Shown here one piece after another: positions 1-5,334 of a DNA stretch of 5,334 bases. Every line of letters begins with the position of its first letter. Within the stretch, counting starts at the first letter, position 1. Source of the stretch: Paracoccaceae bacterium (GTDB taxonomy: Bacteria; Pseudomonadota; Alphaproteobacteria; Rhodobacterales; Rhodobacteraceae); contig SKNG01000189.1 in the NCBI GenBank assembly GCA_007120685.1, forward strand, positions 1-5,334, read 5' to 3'. Below the pieces are notes generated by a model. The model made no database searches, was not told where the DNA came from, and saw only the letters and a list, made by a program, of their open reading frames with translations. Made by a program: the position numbers and the translations under genes.

Positions 1-334
1 GATGATCGAGGAATCGGGCCTGGCGCTGACCTTCGAGGTGCCGGCGGGTGTCTATGCCAACCAGCCCGAACCGGTGATCGCCAAGGGCCTGGCCTATGGC
101 TTCTTCTCGCGCTCGGACGCGATTACCGAGCAGATGGCCTATGACATGGCCGTTGCGGTATTCGAGGCCGGTGACGGCATGGCGGCGATCTATCCGGGCG
201 GCAACCCGCCGGATGTGCTGGAACTGACGCTGACCTCCTCGACCATTCCGCTGCACGCCGGCGTGGTGCGCTATTTCGTCGAGCGCGGCCACGAGGTGCC
301 TGAGCATCTGATCCCTGAGGAATACGAGGGGTGA
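1..334 (+). CDS. TAXI-family TRAP transporter solute-binding protein, C-terminal part (5' end outside window)
   Basis: The frame is open from the left edge to a TGA at 332-334. It gives about 110 residues of a protein whose family is normally about 320-370 residues, so roughly the last third is visible. The Met at base 2 is probably internal. The most telling part is the tail, STIPLHAGVVRYFVERG (visible residues 79-95), which matches the near-C-terminal 'plHpGA.rYyrE.G' signature of TAXI proteins. Before it comes an alternating pattern (YGFFSRSDAITEQMAYDMAVAVFEAG) typical of the helix where these proteins carry 'vYe.tkal.e'. Family knowledge: TAXI proteins are secreted to the periplasm and pass a bound organic acid or amino-acid-like solute to a fused TRAP permease, which is the next gene here. 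The signal peptide and the ligand-contacting N-lobe are outside the window, so the substrate cannot be predicted. Confidence 0.88.
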   Translation, partial: MIEESGLALTFEVPAGVYANQPEPVIAKGLAYGFFSRSDAITEQMAYDMAVAVFEAGDGMAAIYPGGNPPDVLELTLTSSTIPLHAGVVRYFVERGHEVPEHLIPEEYEG

Positions 335-448
335 TCCGGGTTTGATCCCGGCCATGAACCCGATCCTTCCCCGCTGACAACGGCGGGGGCGGTTCCCTTG
401 GCGCTTGAAGCGGGATGATGGCAACCTGAAACACGTTGAGCATTTTTC

Positions 449-534
449 CTGCCTGCGCCCTGGCGCAGGCAGCCCCCGACCGCCCCCCCGGGCGGGGGCT
501 TCTCCCCCGCCCGCGGTCGGGAACTGCCTGCGCC
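449..534 (+). promoter_or_regulatory. Long GC-rich stem-loop with two alternative outer pairings, in the TRAP operon spacer
   Basis: Three perfect stems nest into one structure: 462-472 with 524-534 (11 bp), 475-483 with 513-521 (9 bp), and 490-498 with 504-512 (9 bp, loop CTTCT at 499-503). The only interruptions are a CC/AA internal loop and a six-C bulge (484-489). The 11-nt sequence CTGCCTGCGCC occurs twice as a direct repeat, at 449-459 and 524-534. Segment 462-472 is its reverse complement, so it can pair with either copy: a compact hairpin 449-472 or the tall 462-534 structure. No T-run follows, so it is not a classic terminator. By analogy with intercistronic stem-loops such as those of the Rhodobacter puf operon, it could stabilise the upstream binding-protein mRNA and give more of it than of permease. 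The alternative pairing could instead act as a switch. Function is inferred; the base pairing is read directly. Confidence 0.6.
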
Positions 535-537
535 TGC

Positions 538-543
538 GAAGGA
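538..543 (+). promoter_or_regulatory. Shine-Dalgarno-like GAAGGA (competing upstream start for the permease)
   Basis: GAAGGA lies 7 nt before a TTG at 551, in frame with the permease, which would add 28 residues (MAGNHETKARAN...). It begins only 3 nt after the right arm of the large stem-loop (524-534). The alternative ATG at 635 has only a weaker AGGGA (620-624) with a 10-nt spacer. The protein context favours 635, but this site keeps the TTG start open. Confidence 0.3.
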
Positions 544-634
544 TGTCGCTTTGGCAGGAAACCACGAGACCAAAGCCCGGGCCAACCCGACGGCCGACGC
601 GCATCAAGCCACCGACAGCAGGGACAGCACCGCC

Positions 635-2641
635 ATGAGCCAGCAGGGCCAAGCCGAAGAGCCGCGTATCGCCGAGGTCGATGATTCGATCCGGGAAGAG
701 GCGCGCACCGACCGCATGCTGACCGGCTGGCAGGGCTGGCTGTTTGCCGGCATCGCGGTGGGTTTTTCGGTCTTTCACCTCTATACCGCCTTTTTCGGCT
801 CGCTCCCGCACATGCAGCAGCGCGCCCTGCACGGGCTGTTCGGCGCCGTGCTGGCCGTGGCCTTCTATTCGCTGCGCCCCGGTGCCGCGCGCAACCGCAC
901 CACGCTGCCCTGGTATGACTGGCTGCTGATTGTCTGCGCGATCCTGCCGATGGGCTATGTGCTGCTCAACTGGCAGGACATGTTCCGCGCGCGGCTGTTC
1001 CCGGAAACGCATCACATGGTGCTGACGGTGATGGCCACTTTCGTGTTTCTGGAAACCTGCCGCCGGGTGCTGGGCTGGAGCCTGGTGATCCTGGCCGGGG
1101 CGGCGCTGGCCTATGCGATGCTGGGCCATCTGATCCCGGGCACCTGGGGCCACGCGGGCTTCAACGCCACGCGGATGACGGCGCGGCTGTTCATGGCCGA
1201 CAGCGGCTTCTGGGGGATGCTGCCGGGGCTGTCGGCGACGGTGATTTCCATCTTCATCCTGTTCGGGCTGATCATGATGGGCACCGGCGGCGGGCGGGCC
1301 TTCATGAACGCAGCCCTTGTCATCGCCGGCCGGCAGGTGGGGGGCGCGGCGAAGGTCGCCACCGTGGGCTCGTCGCTGATGGGCACGATCTCGGGCTCGG
1401 GCATGGCCAACGCGGCCGCCACCGGCTCGCTGACCATCCCGATGATGAAGAACCTCGGCTACCGCCGCCCCTTCGCCGTGGGGGTCGAGGCGACGGCATC
1501 CACCGGCGGGCAACTCATGCCGCCGATCATGGGCGCCGGGGCGTTTGTCATGGCCGAGATCGTGGGCATCCCCTATCTGACCATCGTTGTGGCGGCGGTC
1601 ATCCCGGCGATCCTGTTCTATCTGGGCAATTTCTGGGTCATCCACTATTCCGCCCGCAAGGAGGGTATCGCCCCGGTGCCGGCTGAGCGTATCCCCTCGG
1701 CGCGCGCCACCTTCACCTGGCTCTTCTTCCTGCAGCTGGTCATGCCGGTGGCGCTGATGATCTGGTATCTGGTGACCGGCTATTCCATCGCCTATGCCGG
1801 CTCGCAAGCGGTGCTGGCCACGCTGATCGTGTTCTTCGTCTTCAACTGGGAAAACAATCTGAAGGAAAAGATCCTGATCTTCCTGGAGATCCTGCGCAAG
1901 GCCGGGATCAGCCTGGCGATGATGGCGGTGCTGGCCTTTACCGCGCAGATCATCGTGTCGATGATCTCGGCCACCGGGATCGGGGTGAAGTTCACCGACA
2001 TGATGGTCACCTTCGGCGGGCAGTCGCTGTTTCTGGTGCTGATCATGGCGATGCTGGCCTGCATCATCCTTGGCATGGGCATGCCGACCACGGCGGCCTA
2101 TGTGCTGTCGGCCTCGCTGGCCGCACCCGCGCTGATCGCGCTGGAGGTGCCGCCGCTGCACGCGCATCTCTTTGCGTTCTACTTCGCCATCCTCGCCACC
2201 ATCACCCCGCCCGTCTGCACCGCCATCTATGCCGCCGCAGCGATTGCCGAAATCCCCTGGACGAAGGCAGTGGCCGACACGATGAAACTGGGCTGGGTGG
2301 CCTTCACCATCCCCTTCATGTTCGTCTATTCGCCGCAACTGCTGATGGAGGGCAGCGCGCCCGAGATCATCGGCGTGGCGCTGGTCAAGGCGGTGGGGGT
2401 GCTGGCGTTGGCCACGGCGACCATCAACTACTTCGCCACGCGGCTGAGCGTGCAGCAGCGGGTCATGGCCTTTGCCGGCGCCGGGCTGCTGATCGCGCCA
2501 AGCTGGCAGTTGAACCTGGCCGGGCTGGCGGTGACGGGGCTGGCGCTGGTGCTGAACATGCGCGCGGCGGCTGCGCCGGCGCCGGCGGTCTCGGCCGCGC
2601 CGCAGCCCGTGGTGCAGCAGGTGCCCAGGCCGCCGCCGTGA
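635..2641 (+). CDS. TRAP transporter fused permease subunit (DctQ-DctM, '4TM/12TM' TAXI-associated type)
   Basis: Inner-membrane permease of 668 residues importing the solute delivered by the TAXI protein, by family precedent driven by a sodium or proton gradient. After a charged cytoplasmic start (1-30) comes a DctQ-like part with hydrophobic segments near 34-54, 63-80, 93-112, 126-142 and 146-165. The DctM-like part follows from about 190. It carries the first conserved block, GSSLMGTISGSGMANAAATG (245-264), then STGGQLMPPIMGAG (289-302). The second half repeats the theme with LGMGMPTTAAYVLSAS (479-494) and ATITPPVCTAIYAAAAIAE (521-539). The duplicated G/S/N-rich and PP motifs are hallmarks of the TRAP large subunit. 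I chose the ATG at 635 (AGGGA at 620-624, 10-nt spacer) because it leaves a normal ~30-residue lead-in to the first membrane segment; a TTG at 551 would give 696 residues. The last ~26 residues (643-668) are an Ala/Pro/Val/Gln-rich low-complexity tail. The gene is intact. Confidence 0.93.
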   Translation: MSQQGQAEEPRIAEVDDSIREEARTDRMLTGWQGWLFAGIAVGFSVFHLYTAFFGSLPHMQQRALHGLFGAVLAVAFYSLRPGAARNRTTLPWYDWLLIVCAILPMGYVLLNWQDMFRARLFPETHHMVLTVMATFVFLETCRRVLGWSLVILAGAALAYAMLGHLIPGTWGHAGFNATRMTARLFMADSGFWGMLPGLSATVISIFILFGLIMMGTGGGRAFMNAALVIAGRQVGGAAKVATVGSSLMGTISGSGMANAAATGSLTIPMMKNLGYRRPFAVGVEATASTGGQLMPPIMGAGAFVMAEIVGIPYLTIVVAAVIPAILFYLGNFWVIHYSARKEGIAPVPAERIPSARATFTWLFFLQLVMPVALMIWYLVTGYSIAYAGSQAVLATLIVFFVFNWENNLKEKILIFLEILRKAGISLAMMAVLAFTAQIIVSMISATGIGVKFTDMMVTFGGQSLFLVLIMAMLACIILGMGMPTTAAYVLSASLAAPALIALEVPPLHAHLFAFYFAILATITPPVCTAIYAAAAIAEIPWTKAVADTMKLGWVAFTIPFMFVYSPQLLMEGSAPEIIGVALVKAVGVLALATATINYFATRLSVQQRVMAFAGAGLLIAPSWQLNLAGLAVTGLALVLNMRAAAAPAPAVSAAPQPVVQQVPRPPP

Positions 2642-2661
2642 CGGCCCCGTGAAAAGGTCGA

Positions 2662-3684
2662 TCAGGGAAAAACCGGCGCGCCCTCGGCGGTGCGGCTTTG
2701 CAGGATCGTGTCCGGGTCCGTGCGCGCCAGCACCTGCGAAAAGGTGGTCAGGAAGGCACGCTGGGTCTCGGTCAGCCGGGCGGCGGGGTTGGTGACCAGA
2801 TAAAGGTCCGCTTCCAGCCGGACCTTGCCGGCCGCCAGCCGCCACAACATGCCGGACTGCACCGCCGGCGCGGCGGCAGGCAGCGGCAGGATTCCCACCC
2901 CCAGCCCGACCGAGATCATGCGGATGATCTCGGCGATATCGGTGCTGGTGCCGACGGTGTTTTCGCCCAGGCCGGTGGCGGTGCGCAGGATCAGATAGGG
3001 TTCGGGCACGCTGCCCTCGGCCGAACAGGCGAAGTCGATGAAAGGCGTGTGGCGCAGATCCTCCAGCGACACGTCCCGCCGGCCCCAGAGCGGGTGCTCG
3101 CGCCCGCAGAAGATGCCGTATTCGGCGCGCAGGATCAGATGGCAGTCCAGCCCCGAATAGGGGCGCAGCATCAGGCAGATGCCGAAGGGCACCACACGGT
3201 CCACCACATTGCGCAGGATCTGGCGGCTGGACGCGATGTCGATGCGGAAACTGACGCCGGGGTGGCGCTGGTGCATCAGGCGCAGGGTCTCGTCGAAGAC
3301 CACGCTGCGCCCGCCGGTGACGGTCTGCACATGCACCTCGCCGGTCAGGCCGGATGTCTGCTGCGCCAGCAGCGCCTCGGCCCTGGCGGCGGCGCGGAAC
3401 ATGCGCGTCGTCTCGGCGAACAGCACCTGGCCCGGGGCGGTCAGCACGAATTGCCGGCTGTTGCGGTTGATCAGCCTCTGCCCGATCTGCCCCTCCAGCC
3501 GCTGCAGCGCGGCCGAGACCGAGGGCTGGCTGACCGACAGCCGCCGCGCCGCGCCGGTGATCGAGCCGCTGTCGGCGATGAAATGGAACATCCGCAACAA
3601 GCCCCAGTTCGACAGATCGGCGCGCGGCGGCGCGGTCGGTCTGGCGGGGGTCGGCGGCAGGGCAGGGGTGTCGGGCCTGTTCAT
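2662..3684 (-). CDS. LysR-type transcriptional regulator
   Basis: A 340-residue DNA-binding regulator starting at the ATG complementary to 3682-3684 and ending with TGA at 2664-2662. The winged helix-turn-helix spans about residues 27-86, with the recognition region SITGAARRLSVSQPSVSAALQRLE (41-64) and the wing QRLINRNSRQFVLTAPG (69-85), all typical of LysR. A coiled linker helix follows (about 86-110). The effector-binding domain (about 116-320) shows FCGREHPLWGR (192-202) and GLGVGILPLP (260-269), both standard for the family. The reading frame is open upstream to base 4020, but that stretch is Arg-rich noise. Even the chosen start gives an unusual Pro-rich leader (residues 1-22, PALPPTPARPTAPP) before the first helix. 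There is no clear Shine-Dalgarno; only CTGGG lies directly upstream. It converges on the TRAP permease with a 20-base gap. Control of the TRAP genes is plausible by position but unproven, and the effector is unknown. Confidence 0.93.
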   Translation of the reverse strand: MNRPDTPALPPTPARPTAPPRADLSNWGLLRMFHFIADSGSITGAARRLSVSQPSVSAALQRLEGQIGQRLINRNSRQFVLTAPGQVLFAETTRMFRAAARAEALLAQQTSGLTGEVHVQTVTGGRSVVFDETLRLMHQRHPGVSFRIDIASSRQILRNVVDRVVPFGICLMLRPYSGLDCHLILRAEYGIFCGREHPLWGRRDVSLEDLRHTPFIDFACSAEGSVPEPYLILRTATGLGENTVGTSTDIAEIIRMISVGLGVGILPLPAAAPAVQSGMLWRLAAGKVRLEADLYLVTNPAARLTETQRAFLTTFSQVLARTDPDTILQSRTAEGAPVFP

Positions 3685-3691
3685 CCCAGCA

Positions 3692-3722
3692 GGGTTGACC
3701 GCCGGGACGCGCCGGTCAAGCC
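3692..3722. promoter_or_regulatory. Inverted repeat upstream of the LysR gene, candidate autoregulatory operator
   Basis: TTGACCG (3695-3701) and CGGTCAA (3713-3719) are perfect 7-bp inverted arms separated by 11 bases. After one G/G mismatch they extend by GG (3692-3693) and CC (3721-3722). The repeat ends only about 8 bp before the regulator's start codon at 3684. LysR proteins commonly bind interrupted dyads near their own promoter, so autoregulation is a reasonable inference. On the minus strand the distal arm also reads TTGACC, like a -35 element, but the hexamer 17 bases on (AACCCT) is a poor -10, so I do not call a promoter. Confidence 0.45.
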
Positions 3723-3848
3723 CTGCCGGCGTGCTTTCGGGCCAGGGCCGTGCACTGCCTGTCGCAGGCGCTTGCCGGCGGCAACGTGACCGCAACGCCA
3801 CCGGATGCGACACCGTTCCCGGTTGATCGCTTCGGCAGCATCCGGGCG

Positions 3849-3868
3849 ACGCGCCTTCGAAGGCGCGT
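3849..3868. terminator. Perfect 20-bp palindrome with TTCGAA core (hairpin 1 of a tandem pair)
   Basis: Bases 3849-3868 read ACGCGCCTTCGAAGGCGCGT, identical to their reverse complement. As RNA this forms an 8-bp GC-rich stem with a TCGA loop. It lies about 165-185 bases past the stop of the ABC ATPase gene in that gene's direction, so it may help end or trim that transcript. No T-run follows it on either strand, so a protein-binding palindrome or RNA-processing element is also possible. Confidence 0.45.
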
Positions 3869-3871
3869 GTG

Positions 3872-3895
3872 AACGGGCTTTCGAAAGCCCGTTTT
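3872..3895 (+). terminator. Perfect 22-bp palindrome with TTCGAA core and a short T-run on the + side (hairpin 2)
   Basis: Bases 3872-3893 are a perfect palindrome with arms AACGGGCTT and AAGCCCGTT around a TCGA loop. On the + strand it runs directly into TTTT (3892-3895, the first two T's being in the stem) and then CC, so the better intrinsic-terminator orientation is rightward. On the - strand the hairpin is followed by only two T's, then CACACG. Only leftward genes lie on either side, so the natural client is the ABC ATPase transcript, with the hairpin working in both directions. Alternatively it stops rightward transcripts before they run into the ABC gene. Confidence 0.55.
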
Positions 3896-4032
3896 CCAGC
3901 GGTTCCCAGGGTCTTCCGGGGAAAGGGATGACCCCGCCCAAGCCTGCCCCCGCGCCGCTTGCGCTGCCGTCTTGCCCTGTCCCTGTGCCTCGCGGCTTGC
4001 AGCCGGGATTGCCCCGTCACGGCCGCACCGCC

Positions 4033-5334
4033 TTATCCCGCCTCCACCGCCTCTTTCAGCGCCTGCTCATAGGCCTTGCCCGGGATCGCGTCCAGCAGGC
4101 TGCGGGTATAGGGGTGTTCGGGGTCGGACAGCACCTTGCCCGCCGGCCCGATCTCGACCAGCTTGCCGTGCTGCATGACCATGATCCGGTCGCAGACCTG
4201 CGCCGCCACGCGCAGGTCATGGGTGATGAACAGCATCGACAGGTTCAGCCGCGCCTTCAGATCGGCCAGCAGATCCAGCACCTGCGCCTGGATCGACACA
4301 TCCAGCGCCGACACCGCCTCATCCGCGATCAGGATGTCGGGGTCCAGCGCCAGGGCGCGGGCGATGCCGATACGCTGGCGCTGCCCGCCCGAGAACTCAT
4401 GCGGAAAGCGGTTCATCGCCGAGGCGTCGAGCCCCACCAGCTCCAGCAATTCGCGCGCCCGCTCGCGTGCCTCGCGGCGTGGGGTGCCATGGGCGATCGG
4501 CCCCTCGGTCAGGATGCGGCCGACCCGCGCGCGGGGGTTGAGCGAGGAGAACGGGTCCTGAAAGATCATCTGGATGCGTTTGCGGTTCGACCGCAGCGCC
4601 GCGCCCTTCAGTCTGGCCATGTCCATGCCGCCCATTTCGACCGAACCGCCATCGGGCTCGATCAGCCGCACGATGCAGCGCCCGCAGGTGGACTTGCCGG
4701 ATCCGGATTCGCCCACGATGCCGATGGTCTCGCCGGTGCGCAGGTCGAAGCTGACCTTGTTGACCGCATGCACCACGCGCGGCGCCTTGAACCAGCCGCC
4801 GCCGGTGGTGAAGACCTTGTTCAGATCCCGCACCTTCAGGATCACCGGCGCTTCCTCGAAATCCTGTTTCTCGCCCGCGGTGATGCCGGGGATCGCGCGC
4901 ACCAGCTTCTGCGTATAGGGGTGCGAGGCGCGCAAGAGCACGTCATCGACCGCGCCCTGTTCGACGATCAGGCCCTTTTCCATCACGATCACCCGGTCGG
5001 CGATATCGGCCACGACGCCGAAATCATGGGTGATGAAGATGACGCCCATGCCGCGCTTTTGGCGCAACTCCTCGATCAGGGTCAGGATCTGCGCCTGGGT
5101 GGTGACGTCCAGCGCCGTGGTGGGTTCATCGGCGATCAGGATCGACGGCTCCAGCGCCAGCGCCATGGCAATCATCACCCGCTGGCGCTGCCCGCCCGAA
5201 AGCTGGAAGGGATAGGCGCGGATGGCCTTTTCCGGGTCCGGCAGATGCACCTCGCGCAGAAGCGCCAGCGCGCGGCGGTGGCGTTCGGCGGGGGTGAGCA
5301 GGCCATGGGCCTCGAACACTTCGGCGATCTGGGC
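4033..5334 (-). CDS. Double ABC ATPase of a dipeptide/oligopeptide (Opp/Dpp/Gsi-type) importer, N-terminus cut off by the window
   Basis: The frame is open from the right edge to TAA at 4035-4033, giving 433 visible residues. A full two-domain protein of this kind is usually about 530-620 residues, so the first Walker A and probably its Q-loop are outside. Visible domain 1: signature LSGGQRQR (45-52), Walker B ILIADEPTTALD (65-76), switch His in FITHD (H103), then the family-specific HPYTQKLVRAIPG (138-150). Domain 2: Walker A GESGSGKST (208-216), Q-loop Gln in MIFQDPFSSLNP (Q259), signature FSGGQRQR (314-321), Walker B ILIADEAVSALD (334-345), switch His in FITHD (H372), and a second HPYTRSLLDAIPG (407-419). 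The HPYT...IPG tails identify the peptide/nickel subfamily, in which two halves equivalent to OppD and OppF are fused. All visible catalytic residues are intact. It would hydrolyse ATP at the inner face of the membrane; the permeases and binding protein must lie elsewhere. The GTG at 5319 is internal: coding continues through it as AQIAEVFEAHG. Confidence 0.95.
   Translation of the reverse strand, partial: AQIAEVFEAHGLLTPAERHRRALALLREVHLPDPEKAIRAYPFQLSGGQRQRVMIAMALALEPSILIADEPTTALDVTTQAQILTLIEELRQKRGMGVIFITHDFGVVADIADRVIVMEKGLIVEQGAVDDVLLRASHPYTQKLVRAIPGITAGEKQDFEEAPVILKVRDLNKVFTTGGGWFKAPRVVHAVNKVSFDLRTGETIGIVGESGSGKSTCGRCIVRLIEPDGGSVEMGGMDMARLKGAALRSNRKRIQMIFQDPFSSLNPRARVGRILTEGPIAHGTPRREARERARELLELVGLDASAMNRFPHEFSGGQRQRIGIARALALDPDILIADEAVSALDVSIQAQVLDLLADLKARLNLSMLFITHDLRVAAQVCDRIMVMQHGKLVEIGPAGKVLSDPEHPYTRSLLDAIPGKAYEQALKEAVEAG

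Larger units (their letters stand above)
335..634. other. 300-base intergenic region between TAXI protein and permease
   Basis: I see no convincing gene here; the short reading frames crossing it are Pro/Arg-rich and look like GC-rich noise. It contains small hairpins just after the TAXI stop: CCGGG/CCCGG arms at 336-340 and 347-351, an alternative CGGGTT/AACCCG pairing at 337-342 and 357-362, and CCCCGC/GCGGGG at 369-374 and 383-388. None is followed by a T-run, so no standard intrinsic terminator is evident after the binding-protein gene. A T5 run (443-447) precedes the large stem-loop at 449-534. I found no acceptable -35/-10 pair. Most likely the two TRAP genes are co-transcribed across this spacer, but a promoter unlike the sigma-70 consensus is possible. 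Confidence 0.6.
3685..4032. other. 348-base intergenic region between the ABC ATPase stop and the LysR start
   Basis: This space separates two genes on the minus strand. Frames crossing it give Arg/Pro-rich translations without family resemblance, so I call no gene. It holds the candidate operator at 3692-3722, a small hairpin (GCCTG/CAGGC, 3757-3761 and 3765-3769), and the twin TTCGAA palindromes at 3849-3893. Between 3896 and 4032 I see only a weak CGGGG/CCCCG pairing near 3920 and nothing else of note. The promoter of the LysR gene should lie here but cannot be fixed from consensus matches. Confidence 0.55.

Noticed and set aside
369..388. CCCCGC/GCGGGG hairpin as a terminator for the TAXI gene
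   Set aside because: The stem is only 6 bp with an 8-base loop and is followed by GCGGTTCCC rather than a T-run.
123..585. Minus-strand frames over the TAXI 3' end and spacer
   Set aside because: They are antisense shadows with Arg/Pro-rich composition.
2698..3789. 363-codon open frame on the + strand opposite the LysR gene
   Set aside because: Its translation is Gln/Gly/Arg/Asp-rich with no recognisable domain and exactly mirrors the LysR gene, which has clear family motifs. High GC keeps the antisense frame open.
3681..3941. 86-codon minus-strand frame upstream of the LysR gene
   Set aside because: It overlaps the LysR start in another frame, crosses both palindromes and has no family resemblance or ribosome-binding site.
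3685..4020. Upstream extension of the LysR reading frame to 452 residues
   Set aside because: The added 112 residues are Arg/Pro/Gly-rich noise, run through the twin palindromes, and precede a normal LysR N-terminus.
4316..4333. Ala in place of Pro in the second Walker B/D-loop (DEAVSALD)
   Set aside because: Pro is commonly replaced by Ala or Ser in the second domain of this subfamily, and the catalytic Glu is present. It is not a sign of inactivation.
4136..5215. Several + strand frames opposite the ABC ATPase
   Set aside because: They are Ser/Arg-rich antisense translations of a gene with every expected ABC motif.
5317..5319. GTG as the true start of the ABC ATPase
   Set aside because: The frame continues upstream to the window edge with family-like sequence (AQIAEVFEAHG), and the first domain lacks its Walker A, so the gene extends beyond the window.

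Overview
The window looks like chromosomal DNA of a high-GC alphaproteobacterium, most likely Rhodobacteraceae (Rhodobacter or Paracoccus-like). This rests on the strong G/C preference at third codon positions, the style of the proteins, and GC-rich hairpins with TTCGAA cores between genes. It holds two solute-uptake systems and one regulator. I see no mobile element, tRNA, rRNA or CRISPR array.

Layout: (1) At the left edge, on the + strand, is the C-terminal third of a TAXI-family periplasmic binding protein of a TRAP transporter. (2) A 300-base gap (335-634) follows, holding a long GC-rich stem-loop whose outer arm can pair with either of two copies of an 11-nt sequence. (3) The large fused TRAP permease (DctQ-like plus DctM-like domains) occupies 635-2641 on the + strand. 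(4) A LysR-type regulator lies on the - strand at 2662-3684, tail to tail with the permease with only 20 bases between the stop codons. (5) A 348-base gap (3685-4032) holds an inverted repeat just upstream of the regulator's start and two perfect palindromes with TTCGAA cores spaced exactly 24 bp apart. (6) From 4033 to the right edge, on the - strand, is most of a double ABC ATPase of the dipeptide/oligopeptide (Opp/Dpp/Gsi) type; its N-terminus is cut off by the window edge.

How the parts work together: the TAXI protein would bind a small, probably carboxylate-containing, solute in the periplasm and hand it to the fused permease, which imports it using an ion gradient. The LysR regulator is the obvious candidate controller of this pair, but that is inferred from position only. 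The ABC ATPase would power a separate peptide/nickel-type importer whose permeases and binding protein must lie outside the window. The protein-coding content is conventional. The more unusual material is in the two intergenic regions.
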